Shown piece after piece: positions 38,081 through 46,043 of a DNA stretch of 64,000 bases (the first letter of the stretch is position 1; each line of letters begins with the position of its first letter). This DNA is from Pseudodesulfovibrio sp. Its GTDB lineage: Bacteria; Desulfobacterota; Desulfovibrionia; Desulfovibrionales; Desulfovibrionaceae. A program made the translations under genes and the position numbers. The stretch is taken from positions 1 through 64,000 of the forward strand of contig NZ_JAQUWN010000005.1 of NCBI RefSeq assembly GCF_028692895.1, in the 5' to 3' direction. The notes beneath the pieces were generated by a model, which worked only from the letters and a program-made list of their open reading frames with translations, was not told the DNA's origin and ran no database searches.

Positions 38081-38458
38081 CTAGAAATCGCCGACGAGCT
38101 TGCACTCGATGATTTCATCGACGGTATTGTCGGTTTTGGTCACGACCACGAGGGGCTTGCGGGTGCCGAACTCGGCCTCGTCGAGCCACGCGTAGGCGGC
38201 GATGATGACGCGCTGGCCCACCTTGCCCTTGTGGGCGGCCGCTCCGTTGAGGCAGATCTCGCCGGGGCCGCCGGGGATGGCGTAGGTGGTCAGTCGTTCG
38301 CCGTTGTCCAGGTTGTATACGTCCACCTGCTCGTAGGGGAGCAGGCCGACGGTCTTCATGAGGGCGCGATCGATGGAGATGCTCCCCCGATATTCCAGGT
38401 TGGCGCAGGTGATGGTCGCGCCGTGAATCTTTGCGCTCAGAAAGCAGCGTTGGGACAA
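38081..38458 (-). CDS. panD: Aspartate 1-decarboxylase proenzyme
   Basis: Pyruvoyl enzyme making beta-alanine for pantothenate, 125 residues. The self-cleavage site is Gly25-Ser26 in YRGSISID. NGAAAH is the conserved substrate-binding segment. The start is TTG at 38458, 4 nt after the panC stop, with GAGG inside the end of panC, so it depends on panC translation. Confidence 0.94.
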   Translation of the reverse strand: MSQRCFLSAKIHGATITCANLEYRGSISIDRALMKTVGLLPYEQVDVYNLDNGERLTTYAIPGGPGEICLNGAAAHKGKVGQRVIIAAYAWLDEAEFGTRKPLVVVTKTDNTVDEIIECKLVGDF

Positions 38459-38462
38459 AGCG

Positions 38463-39311
38463 TTAAACCTCGATCAGGATATTGTCGATGAGCCGCGCCT
38501 TGCCCATCTGGATGGCCACGGCGGCGAGCACCGGTCCCTCGATGGCCTTGACCGGCCGGATGCCGTCCGGGTCCACCAGGGTGATGTAGTCCGGCCGACC
38601 CATGGGCAGGGTGCGGGCGTATTCCTCGGCGAGGAAGGCCGCGGCCTTGTCCGCGTCGCGTTCGCCTCCCCGGACCTTGTCGGCCAGTTTCAGCAGACCT
38701 TGACGGATGGCCGGTGCGGCGGCGCGTTCCTCCTCGGTGAGGTAGGTGTTGCGCGAGCTGAGCGCCAGGCCGTCGGCCTCGCGCACGATCTCGTGCCCCA
38801 CGATCTCCACCGGGATGTCCAGGTCGCGCACCATCCGGCGGATGATGGCGAGCTGCTGCCAGTCCTTCTGCCCGAAGACGGCCACGTTGGGCTGGGTGAG
38901 CATGAACAGCTTGGCGACCACGGTGCACACGCCGCGAAAATGGATCGGCCGGGACGCGCCGCACAGGTGCGTGGCCAGCTCCGGCACCTCCACCCAGGTG
39001 GCGTGGTCCGGGGCGTACATGTCCCGGCTCATGGGCACGAAGAGGGCGTCCACCTTCTTCGACTCGGCCTTGTCCTTGTCCCCGTCGAAGTCGTGGGGAT
39101 ACTTGTCCAGGTCCTCGCCCGCGCCGAACTGGACGGGGTTGACGAAGAGCGTGACCACCAGGCGGTCGCACTGCTTGCGCGCGCAATCCATGAGGGCCAG
39201 ATGGCCCGCGTGGAAATAGCCCATGGTCGGGACCAGGCCCACCCGGAGCCCCTCCCGCCGCCAGAAGAGGCACTGCCGTTGTAGTTCTTTGGGATCGGTG
39301 TATATGTGCAT
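38463..39311 (-). CDS. panC: Pantothenate synthetase
   Basis: Joins pantoate and beta-alanine using ATP, 282 residues. The HIGH-like site is PTMGYFHAGHLAL, FGQKDWQQL is the pantoate region and LALSSRNTYL is the KMSKS-equivalent. First gene of the panC-panD-metK unit; its partner PanD makes the beta-alanine substrate. Ribosome site GAGGAAG. Confidence 0.96.
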   Translation of the reverse strand: MHIYTDPKELQRQCLFWRREGLRVGLVPTMGYFHAGHLALMDCARKQCDRLVVTLFVNPVQFGAGEDLDKYPHDFDGDKDKAESKKVDALFVPMSRDMYAPDHATWVEVPELATHLCGASRPIHFRGVCTVVAKLFMLTQPNVAVFGQKDWQQLAIIRRMVRDLDIPVEIVGHEIVREADGLALSSRNTYLTEEERAAAPAIRQGLLKLADKVRGGERDADKAAAFLAEEYARTLPMGRPDYITLVDPDGIRPVKAIEGPVLAAVAIQMGKARLIDNILIEV

Positions 39312-39369
39312 GGCTTTTTTCTTCCTCAGAGCAACTGACAGGCTCGGCCTGAGAAGTCAAGTGAAATGT

Positions 39370-39393
39370 CTATATCTGGATACATTGATATAG
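39370..39393. promoter_or_regulatory. Inverted repeat in the panC / GGDEF divergent region
   Basis: CTATATC, 10 bases, GATATAG: a perfect 7-bp palindrome in the 189-nt divergent region. It could be an operator or overlap the panC promoter; no regulator can be named. Confidence 0.3.
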
Positions 39394-39500
39394 GCCCCTG
39401 GCGGACCTGTCGGGAGCGGGCCGGATTTGTGCCTTTCCGGCGGGCCGGAGGTGCAACTTTTGTTTGAGAAAAACCGGGGCGGGGGGTAGAAACCAGGGCT

Positions 39501-41888
39501 ATGAGGACCATAAAAGACATCTTCGCGGACGACGCCATCACCTTCACTCCCGGCGAGCTGGTCGACTTCGAGCACACCATCAAGGACCTGATCGCCGAGT
39601 TCCTTCCCTTCACCTCCTACAGCCTCTTCTTCCCGCGCGAGAAGCCGGACTCGACGCCCGAGCCGGAGTTTCGGGCCGAGGACCGCGAGCTGATCCTGCC
39701 CCTGGTCTTCCGGGGCGAGATGCTCTGCTACTTCATCGCCAAGGGCGTGCGCCTCAAGGCCCCGTCCACCGCGCCCAAGTACATCATGGCCCTGGCCAGC
39801 TCCGTGCTCGAGAAGCTGGCCCTGTACAAGTGGGCCGTCACCGACGCCCTGACCGGCCTGCACACGCGCGAGTTCTTCTTTGCGGAGCTGGCCGAGGCCA
39901 TCGACCGCGTCCAGGGCTGCCTGGCCACGGGCAACTGCCGGGCCGGGGTGGAGGCGCGTGATTCCGAAATGGCCTTCTCCGGCACGCTCGGCGTCATCTT
40001 CCTGGACCTGGACGGTTTCCAGAACATCAACGAGCGCTACGGCTACCTGACCGGGGACGACATCATGTCCGAGGTCGGCCGCCTGCTCGGCATGGTCTGC
40101 CCCAAATACACCACGGTCTCCCGCTTCGCCAACGACAAGTTCGCCATCCTCGTGCCCGACGCCAAGCCGAGGGCCTGCTTCCAGCTCTCCGAGGTCATCC
40201 GCTCCGGCATCAGCAAGCTTTCCTTCACCGACGACATGACCCGCGACACCATCACCCTGACCGGGTCCCTGGGCTTCGCCAACTACCCGCAGGGGCTGGA
40301 GGGCGGCCAGTTCCGCCGCACGCCCGGCGAACAGGCGCGCATCCTGGTGCGCAAGGCGCGGCGCGGCGTGGCCGTGGCCAAGGACCTGGGCCGCAACCGG
40401 GTCTTCAACTCCGCCGACATCCTGGACAAGGGCGGCCGCGTGCTCGACACCCTGCCCATGCACCGGGTCACCGTCACCCTGGGCGAGACCGCCGGAGCCA
40501 AGGTCGGCCAGCGCTTCCTGGTCCGCGCCGCCCGGCCCGCCGCCACGGCCGCCGAAAAGGGCGCGCCCACGGTCTACAAGGGAGAGGTCGTCCTGGTCGA
40601 GGTCCACGACGACGTGGCCGTGGCCGAGGTCCTCCACCTGGCCGACGCCGGGATGGACGTCCACCCCGGCGACCGGCTGCGGCGCATCGAGGGCGAGGAA
40701 GGCCTCTTCGCCGACCGCGCGCTCATGGAAATCCCCGCGCCCGACGCCGAAACCCAGCTCTTCTCCTACGCCGAATTCATGGGCCGCATGGAGGAGGCGC
40801 GGCGCGTGCCCGACGCCTTCGCCCTGTCGCTCATCCGCGTCCTGGACCAGCCCGGCGACGCCGAGGAGGGCTACCAGGAGGCCATGGACCGCATGGTCGC
40901 GGGCGTGGCGAACATCGCGCGCGGGGCCTTTGGCGAAAACGGCTTCGGCGGCCGCTACGGCCTCAACGGCATCCTCTATTACCTGGAGAACGTGGACCGC
41001 GAGACCCTCATGGCCCGCACCCTGGAGATCGAACGCCTGGCCGCCGACGCCCTGTCCGTCAGGGTCTCCATCGGCTCGGCCCGTTTCCCGTTCCTCAATT
41101 TCGACCGCGCCGACATCCCGGACAACGTCCGCAAGGCCCTGGAGCACGCCCTGCTTCTGCCCGACCCCAAGGTCGCGGTCTTCGACTCCATCTCCCTCAA
41201 CCTCTCGGCCGACCGCCGGTTCATGGACGGCGACGTCTACGGGGCCATCGAGGAGTTCAAGCTCGCCCTGACCGACGACCCGGCCAATCTCCTGGCCCGC
41301 AACTCGCTCGGCATCTGCTACGCCCAGCTCGGCCGGTTCGATGACGCCCGCCGCGAGTTCGAGACCGTGCTCTCCTCCGAGTCCGGGGACGTCCTCGCCC
41401 TCTACAACCTCGGCTGGGCCAACCACCGCCTCGGCGACCTCAAGGCCGCCAAAAAGGCCTACCGCCGCTGCCTCGACGCCGACCCGGAACACCTCTACTG
41501 CCTCATGCGCCTCGGCTCCATCGAGGAGAATGCGGGCAACTTCGACAAGGCCACCGCGCTCTACGAGAAGGCCGCCAAGCAGCCCGAGGGCGAACGGATG
41601 GTCCAGCGCGCCCTGGCCCGCGTCGCCTACAAGCAGGGCGACATCGAGGCCACCCGCGAATACCTGCACCTCGCCCTCAACGCCGACCACAACGACCACC
41701 AGGCCATGCACATGCTCGCCCGCATCTACCTCGACCAGGGCGAAGACCCGCAGATCGCCGAAGTGCTCTCCCGCCAGTCCGCCGCCCTCTGCCCCGGCAA
41801 GCGCGCCTACTGGGAAACCCTCATCGAAGCCCTCGAAGCCCAGGGCAAGGCCGAAGAAGCCGCCAAGGTCGCGGCCAGGGCCGGGTAG
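39501..41888 (+). CDS. Protein with two degenerate GGDEF domains and C-terminal TPR repeats
   Basis: 795 residues, soluble. Residues about 1-110 are GAF-like; about 112-310 form a GGDEF fold (TDALTGLHTREFF, then DLDGFQNINERYGYLTGDD), but the active-site GGDEF reads FANDK, so cyclase activity is unlikely. After a beta-rich spacer (about 325-415), residues about 425-590 resemble a second, more decayed GGDEF (GRYGLNGILYYLENV in the signature position). Residues about 590-790 hold at least five TPR units. It probably acts as a c-di-GMP-responsive or purely structural scaffold. The partner is unknown. Confidence 0.8.
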   Translation: MRTIKDIFADDAITFTPGELVDFEHTIKDLIAEFLPFTSYSLFFPREKPDSTPEPEFRAEDRELILPLVFRGEMLCYFIAKGVRLKAPSTAPKYIMALASSVLEKLALYKWAVTDALTGLHTREFFFAELAEAIDRVQGCLATGNCRAGVEARDSEMAFSGTLGVIFLDLDGFQNINERYGYLTGDDIMSEVGRLLGMVCPKYTTVSRFANDKFAILVPDAKPRACFQLSEVIRSGISKLSFTDDMTRDTITLTGSLGFANYPQGLEGGQFRRTPGEQARILVRKARRGVAVAKDLGRNRVFNSADILDKGGRVLDTLPMHRVTVTLGETAGAKVGQRFLVRAARPAATAAEKGAPTVYKGEVVLVEVHDDVAVAEVLHLADAGMDVHPGDRLRRIEGEEGLFADRALMEIPAPDAETQLFSYAEFMGRMEEARRVPDAFALSLIRVLDQPGDAEEGYQEAMDRMVAGVANIARGAFGENGFGGRYGLNGILYYLENVDRETLMARTLEIERLAADALSVRVSIGSARFPFLNFDRADIPDNVRKALEHALLLPDPKVAVFDSISLNLSADRRFMDGDVYGAIEEFKLALTDDPANLLARNSLGICYAQLGRFDDARREFETVLSSESGDVLALYNLGWANHRLGDLKAAKKAYRRCLDADPEHLYCLMRLGSIEENAGNFDKATALYEKAAKQPEGERMVQRALARVAYKQGDIEATREYLHLALNADHNDHQAMHMLARIYLDQGEDPQIAEVLSRQSAALCPGKRAYWETLIEALEAQGKAEEAAKVAARAG

Positions 41889-41945
41889 GACGGCAGGCAG
41901 GGGGGAAGCCTCCGGCGGCCCTACCGGGGGTCGCCTTCGGCGGGA

Positions 41946-41986
41946 CCAGGGCGCTGCCCTGGACCCGGCAGGGACGAAGCCCCTGC
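41946..41986. repeat. Pair of small palindromes downstream of the GGDEF-TPR gene
   Basis: CCAGGG/CCCTGG (41946-41962) and GCAGGG/CCCTGC (41968-41986) within a CTGCCCTGGACCC-type string. I recall strings of this kind as repeats in high-GC proteobacterial intergenic DNA. No gene here. Confidence 0.45.
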
Positions 41987-42071
41987 ACCCCATTCTCCGG
42001 CTGCGCCGGGGCAGGAGCCAGACCAGGGATCGCTGCCGACCGGGCGGCCAGGCTGGCCTCGGCCATGCTGC

Positions 42072-42143
42072 GTCCGCAAAGATTCGCCGGGCCCGTTTCC
42101 GCCCTGATCGGGACGGAAACGGGCCCGGCGAACCTTTGCGGAC
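42072..42143. repeat. Long near-perfect inverted repeat (30-bp arms)
   Basis: Left arm 42072-42101 and right arm 42114-42143 match at 29 of 30 positions around a 12-nt loop that can itself pair (CCC/GGG). Each arm contains CGGGCCCG. It may be a REP-like or MITE-like element, or a remnant of two opposed copies. It lies between the GGDEF-TPR gene and the prophage. Confidence 0.75.
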
Positions 42144-42354
42144 ACTGGCCCACGCCGTGTGAATCGTTCGGGCGGAACCTGGAAATTTCGTCGTTACGGC
42201 GTCTGGAACCTGGGCAAAAGGCGGTTCTCTTTTGCCGGTTGGACGGAAAGAGGAAAGCTGAAGGGTTTTATTGGCCTATCGCTCCCCCACCCCGCGAAGC
42301 GGAGCCAAAGAGTTTGGGAGGGGTGATGGGGATGGGGGTCCGGGGGAAGGGGAA

Positions 42355-42384
42355 GAGGGGAACCTTTTGCAAAAGGTTCCCCTC
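42355..42384. repeat. Perfect 30-bp palindrome
   Basis: GAGGGGAACCTTTTG followed at once by its exact reverse complement, then TTAAAG. It may act as a factor-independent terminator or be a repetitive intergenic element. It lies about 90 bp outside the prophage terminator. Confidence 0.65.
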
Positions 42385-42472
42385 TTAAAGCCGCGCGCGA
42401 AAAATCGCGCTATCCCGCGAGATAAATCCCCCGGTCCTGTTGTTTAATATAGTGCAAGACCATTTCAAAAAT

Positions 42473-42503
42473 GAGGGGCCACGTCAATGTGACGTGGCCC
42501 CTC
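42473..42503 (-). terminator. Terminator of the prophage late operon
   Basis: Perfect 14-bp stem GAGGGGCCACGTCA / TGACGTGGCCCCTC with a 3-nt loop. On the minus strand it is followed by ATTTTTGAAA. It lies 5 nt after the last phage gene and marks the end of the late transcript. Confidence 0.85.
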
Positions 42504-42507
42504 TTGG

Positions 42508-42633
42508 TCAACATAAGCCGAGTAGATTGGTCGGTGGGTCGTAGTTTGTGATGAGCAACTCGCGAACCTCCTGGTTCTCGGTCCGGCCAACCGTGTAGAG
42601 GGTGTCCACCTCCCGGTCGGCGACGTCAGCCAT
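42508..42633 (-). CDS. Small phage protein of unknown function (41 residues)
   Basis: ATG at 42633 with GGGAGG just upstream; overlaps the preceding phospholipase-like gene by 8 nt, the same pattern as its neighbours. The product is short and charged (starts MADVADREVDTLYTVGR) with no membrane segment. Last gene before the late terminator. No family recognised. Confidence 0.5.
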   Translation of the reverse strand: MADVADREVDTLYTVGRTENQEVRELLITNYDPPTNLLGLC

Positions 42634-42883
42634 TGATTGCCTCCCGCATACGCAGCCACCACCAATAGGGCCAGCCCGCCGTGACCAGCACGGACCAGAC
42701 CAGCCAGGCGCGGACGGGATATCCCGCCGCGCGGATGCACCGGCGCAGGACCCAGTCCGCCGCCAGCTTGGCGCGCCAGGACGCGCCGCCATCCTCCATC
42801 TCCTGGTCGTAGGCCAGGTCGTGCTGGTCGCAGCAGCCCTCGTAGGGCGTCGCCCAGGGGATGCCGGTGCAGCCGTTAGGCAT
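42626..42883 (-). CDS. Small phospholipase-A2-like phage protein with a membrane helix
   Basis: 85 residues. CCDQHD at 17-22 within GCCDQHDLAYD matches the CCxxHD catalytic and calcium-site motif of phospholipase A2 enzymes, and the preceding GCTGIPWATPYEG fits the start of the calcium loop. Residues about 57-79 form a Trp-rich hydrophobic helix. The ATG at 42883 overlaps the upstream gene by 8 nt. Placed after the tail-fibre genes, it might act in membrane disruption at lysis or entry. The match is short, so activity is a hypothesis; a holin- or spanin-like role is the alternative. Confidence 0.6.
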   Translation of the reverse strand: MPNGCTGIPWATPYEGCCDQHDLAYDQEMEDGGASWRAKLAADWVLRRCIRAAGYPVRAWLVWSVLVTAGWPYWWWLRMREAING

Positions 42884-43502
42884 AGCTGACCCCGATGGCG
42901 CGGATGTCGGCCACGGTCTGCGCCGCGTCCAGGGCATCCTGATAGGCCAGGCGCTGCCCGACCACGGCCCCGGAAAGGGCTACCCACGCCGCGCGGTTGG
43001 AGATGATGCGGTCCGCCAGCTCGGAGACGTCCATGCCGCGCGCGGTGGCGATGGCCGTCAACAGGGGGACGCTCGCCCCCGTCCCGGCCTGGTAGGCCAT
43101 GGCCTCGTCGTATTGCTGGTCCCAGGTCGCCCGCTCCATGGCCCCGTACTCGGCACCGGCAGCCGCCAGGTAGGCGTCGGCGGCGTCGCGGATCTCCGCC
43201 AGCTTGGCAGCCCGGACAATCTCGACGGCGTCGGGACGGTCCGCGACGTCGGGCCAGGTCACGGCCCACCAGCCCGCCTCGTCAAGAGCGCCGACGGGAT
43301 CGCCCTTGGTCTGGGTGGCCGCGTCGTAACCCGCAGGCTGCTCGTGGCGGACCGGGGCCACGCCGATGGCGGCGAGGCGGGATATCCAGTCGCCCTCGGT
43401 CTCGGAGGCGCGCCACGCGAGGTATCCGGCCGGGTAGGTGTGGCCGCCGGAGGCAACCGTCTTTGCCGTGGCAATGTTATTGTCGGGGAATCTGTACTGC
43501 AC
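42876..43502 (-). CDS. Tail fibre assembly-like protein
   Basis: 208 residues. The N-terminal third (MQYRFPDNNIATAKTV... with GGHTYPAGYLAW) resembles small tail-fibre hinge or attachment proteins. The C-terminal part is an Ala-rich helical domain (AAKLAEIRDAADAYLAAAG) like DUF4376 proteins found after phage fibre genes. The position directly downstream of two fibre genes supports a fibre assembly or attachment role. Confidence 0.55.
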   Translation of the reverse strand: MQYRFPDNNIATAKTVASGGHTYPAGYLAWRASETEGDWISRLAAIGVAPVRHEQPAGYDAATQTKGDPVGALDEAGWWAVTWPDVADRPDAVEIVRAAKLAEIRDAADAYLAAAGAEYGAMERATWDQQYDEAMAYQAGTGASVPLLTAIATARGMDVSELADRIISNRAAWVALSGAVVGQRLAYQDALDAAQTVADIRAIGVSYA

Positions 43503-43511
43503 GTTGTCCTC

Positions 43512-44405
43512 CTAGTTGCAATAGAATCCAGCACAAATACTGTTGCTGGCGAGATCGAATCCGAACGCTATTTGGGCGTCGTGGTCCACGGCCAGCACCG
43601 GCCACGGCATGACCGTTGCGCCTTGATAGTCGACGACTTGGCCGGTCAGGTGCGCCGGGTAGTATGCGGCGGCCAGGATCTGGTTGGTGCTCCAAGCCCA
43701 TCCGTCCACCCCGCACCGCTGGACGCAATCCGCCAGGGTCGCCACCTCGCCCGTGATCGCGCCGGTCGCGTCGTAGGACAGGACTCGCGTGAGCGGAGCT
43801 ACAGACGAATATACAAACAGCAGCATGTTGTCAGGGTCTACGCCGCAAGGGATATATTGAGATGCGCCAGTGCCGGATGCGTATGTCCCATCGGAAACCG
43901 GGACCCCGCCAGTTATATGCCCATACTGGAGCGAGGCGTTGCCACCGGAGTCCGTCCCGGCCCACCACAGGCCGTGGACCGTGTCGATGATCCCGCCATG
44001 CGATGCGTTGCCGTAGATCGCGGACAACGATCCCACATAGGTCGGCTCCCCCGCCGCGTCGTATGTGCCGTAGTAGTGCGCCAGCGAGCCGCCGGAGTTG
44101 AAAAACGTCATAAACGATTGTTGCCCTGGCAGGAGGTGGATGTAACTATCGCCATATCCGGGGGCGGGCTTGGTCCCGGCCACCGTCAGCTCGCACGTTG
44201 CCGGATTGTACGAGCCCCAGATCCACGGGTAGTAGGCCGCGCCGATCACCGCCTGGGCCAGCCAAAGGTGGTTGACGACGTCCACGTCCAACCAGCCGTA
44301 CGCGGCCGTCAGCGTGACGGGCAGGACCGCCGACTCGTAATCAACCACCAGCCCACGGTAGGGGCAAGTCTCGCCGCCCCGCACGGCCCGCCGAAATACC
44401 GTCAT
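43512..44405 (-). CDS. Phage tail-associated protein, probably fibre or spike (unrecognised)
   Basis: 297 residues rich in Gly, Tyr, Thr and Trp and in short beta strands with repeated Y-G/G-T patterns, as in receptor-binding propeller or fibre proteins. The last base of its preceding gene's stop overlaps this start (44405 shared), so the two are coupled. No family recognised; the host-recognition role is inferred from position. Confidence 0.5.
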   Translation of the reverse strand: MTVFRRAVRGGETCPYRGLVVDYESAVLPVTLTAAYGWLDVDVVNHLWLAQAVIGAAYYPWIWGSYNPATCELTVAGTKPAPGYGDSYIHLLPGQQSFMTFFNSGGSLAHYYGTYDAAGEPTYVGSLSAIYGNASHGGIIDTVHGLWWAGTDSGGNASLQYGHITGGVPVSDGTYASGTGASQYIPCGVDPDNMLLFVYSSVAPLTRVLSYDATGAITGEVATLADCVQRCGVDGWAWSTNQILAAAYYPAHLTGQVVDYQGATVMPWPVLAVDHDAQIAFGFDLASNSICAGFYCN

Positions 44406-45358
44406 TAGACCACCTCCGCGTATCCGCCGACGCCCTGGGCGTAGACGACCCCGGCGCTGTCGACGTCCGTCTGCACCAGGTCGACGGCACCGGCCTCTCC
44501 GGTGACGTCATGCGCCGCGCCTCCGGCCCATCGCCAGGTGGACGGATAGATCAGGCTCCACCCGCCCGTCGCGTCCTGGCGGACTCGCAAGGTGGGGGAG
44601 CTGCCGGGCACGGCGTTGGTGACGGTCAGCGTCACGTCCCCGGTCAGGGTGATTTCGGCGACGGGCGCGGCCGTCATATCCCAGGTGGCCGCCCCCCCGG
44701 TCACGGCCAGGGTGACGGGGGTGTAGGCCTGGACGGCGGTGTAGCTGTGGACTGCCGTGAGCAATTGCAGCGACGCGAGCATGCCCTCACGGGTGTTGAC
44801 CCGCACATACCCGTCGTCGGACAGGGTAAGGAATTTCCCATCGGTCGCCCTCACCTCGACGGGGGCCCCATAGTGCAAGTATTCGAGGAACAAATACCGC
44901 AATGTCGAGTCGCCCGATCCGTCGCGAATCATCACGGAATCAGGACTGGCCCCCGTGTCACCCAGCAATCCGCCCAGCCGGAGGGCGTTGGCGGCGGTGC
45001 CGTCGACGTTGAGTTTGGCGGCCAGGGCGGCCGCGAGGCCGGTGACCTCCTCCAGCAGATGGTCATGCGGCGTGTTCTCGATGACGTCCACGATAGCGGC
45101 GGTCAGGCCGTTGACGACCGCGTCCAGGTCTCCGTCATCGACCACGCCTGAGGCGTAACGCCCAGCAACGAACAGGGCCAACCCCGCCGCCAGGTGTGAG
45201 GTTTGGCGCAGGACCATATTGACCAGGTCGCGCCGCGCTATACCGGCCTGGTTGCCATTGGTTCGGTCGCTGTCCGCAGCGTAGTCCGCCAGCTCCATGA
45301 CGTCGCCGTCTGCGACGGTGCCGCCGGTGCCAAATGCGTAAATCTCGTTGGTTACCAT
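44405..45358 (-). CDS. Phage tail fibre protein
   Basis: 317 residues. The N-terminal part (residues about 1-110) carries the mixed helical/beta pattern that attaches fibres to the baseplate, and HDHLLEEVTGLAAALAAKL is a coiled-coil-like neck typical of trimeric fibres. The C-terminal part is Thr/Val/Gly-rich beta structure (LTLTGDVTLTVTNAVPGSS-like). It follows the DUF2612 gene by 10 nt. Confidence 0.65.
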   Translation of the reverse strand: MVTNEIYAFGTGGTVADGDVMELADYAADSDRTNGNQAGIARRDLVNMVLRQTSHLAAGLALFVAGRYASGVVDDGDLDAVVNGLTAAIVDVIENTPHDHLLEEVTGLAAALAAKLNVDGTAANALRLGGLLGDTGASPDSVMIRDGSGDSTLRYLFLEYLHYGAPVEVRATDGKFLTLSDDGYVRVNTREGMLASLQLLTAVHSYTAVQAYTPVTLAVTGGAATWDMTAAPVAEITLTGDVTLTVTNAVPGSSPTLRVRQDATGGWSLIYPSTWRWAGGAAHDVTGEAGAVDLVQTDVDSAGVVYAQGVGGYAEVV

Positions 45359-45368
45359 GGTAATCTCC

Positions 45369-46034
45369 CTATGAGGTTATGATCTCGGGCCAGCCCGCGC
45401 CCCAGCCGGAAACGGCCTCGGAGTCGCAGTCCCAACCGAAAAGAGCGCCTGCCACCACCGGCAGGGCATAATAGCGGATACGGACGCCTACGGGCTTGAG
45501 GGGCAGGTATCCGCCGGTCAGCAGCGCCTTGAACACGGCGTCCGGCACCACACCGGCCACACCGACGATCATGGACATGTCCTGGCAGTCCTGTTGCACG
45601 ATCATCATCCCGGAGGCGCTAAACAGCTGGTTCCAGATTTCCCGCGCCCCGGCCGTAGTCCCATCCCAGGAGTTGGCCGCGATCTTGGCCCGGAGCAGCA
45701 GCCGGAAAAAATCGTCCTGCAGGGAGGTTATGCCGGTGGCCGGGTCATACGGGCCTTTCCACGTTCCCTCGCCCCAGCCCACACCGCTCTCGTTCCAGGA
45801 AAAGTAGACGCCCGCCAGCGGCGTCTCCAGGTCCCTGCTCCGGCCGACCCACAGGCCCGTGGCGTCGAGCTGCACCCCCACGGCGCTGTCCAGGTCAAAG
45901 GCGTCCCGGATTTCGAGCAGCAGGTTTTGCACGTCCACCAGGGGGCGGACCAACGCCTCGCACAGGGCGATGAACTTGGGTTGCTCCCGGTACAGGGAGG
46001 TGATCAGGCTGAGGTATGTCTCGGTCGATGCCAT
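45369..46034 (-). CDS. DUF2612 family phage tail protein
   Basis: 221 residues resembling DUF2612, a baseplate-periphery protein found after the baseplate J gene in myophages. Visible features: an N-terminal helical stretch (LITSLYREQPKFIALCEAL), LDLDSAVGVQLDATGLWVG-like core, and WGEGTWKGPYDPATG. Functionally analogous to the P2 gpI position, linking baseplate and fibres. Confidence 0.75.
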   Translation of the reverse strand: MASTETYLSLITSLYREQPKFIALCEALVRPLVDVQNLLLEIRDAFDLDSAVGVQLDATGLWVGRSRDLETPLAGVYFSWNESGVGWGEGTWKGPYDPATGITSLQDDFFRLLLRAKIAANSWDGTTAGAREIWNQLFSASGMMIVQQDCQDMSMIVGVAGVVPDAVFKALLTGGYLPLKPVGVRIRYYALPVVAGALFGWDCDSEAVSGWGAGWPEIITS

Positions 46035-46043
46035 GGTCAGCTC

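Noticed and set aside
41821..42153. A 110-codon minus-strand gene at the prophage edge
   Set aside because: It overlaps the end of the GGDEF-TPR gene and runs through one arm set of the inverted repeat. Its composition is repeat-driven and no ribosome site is seen.
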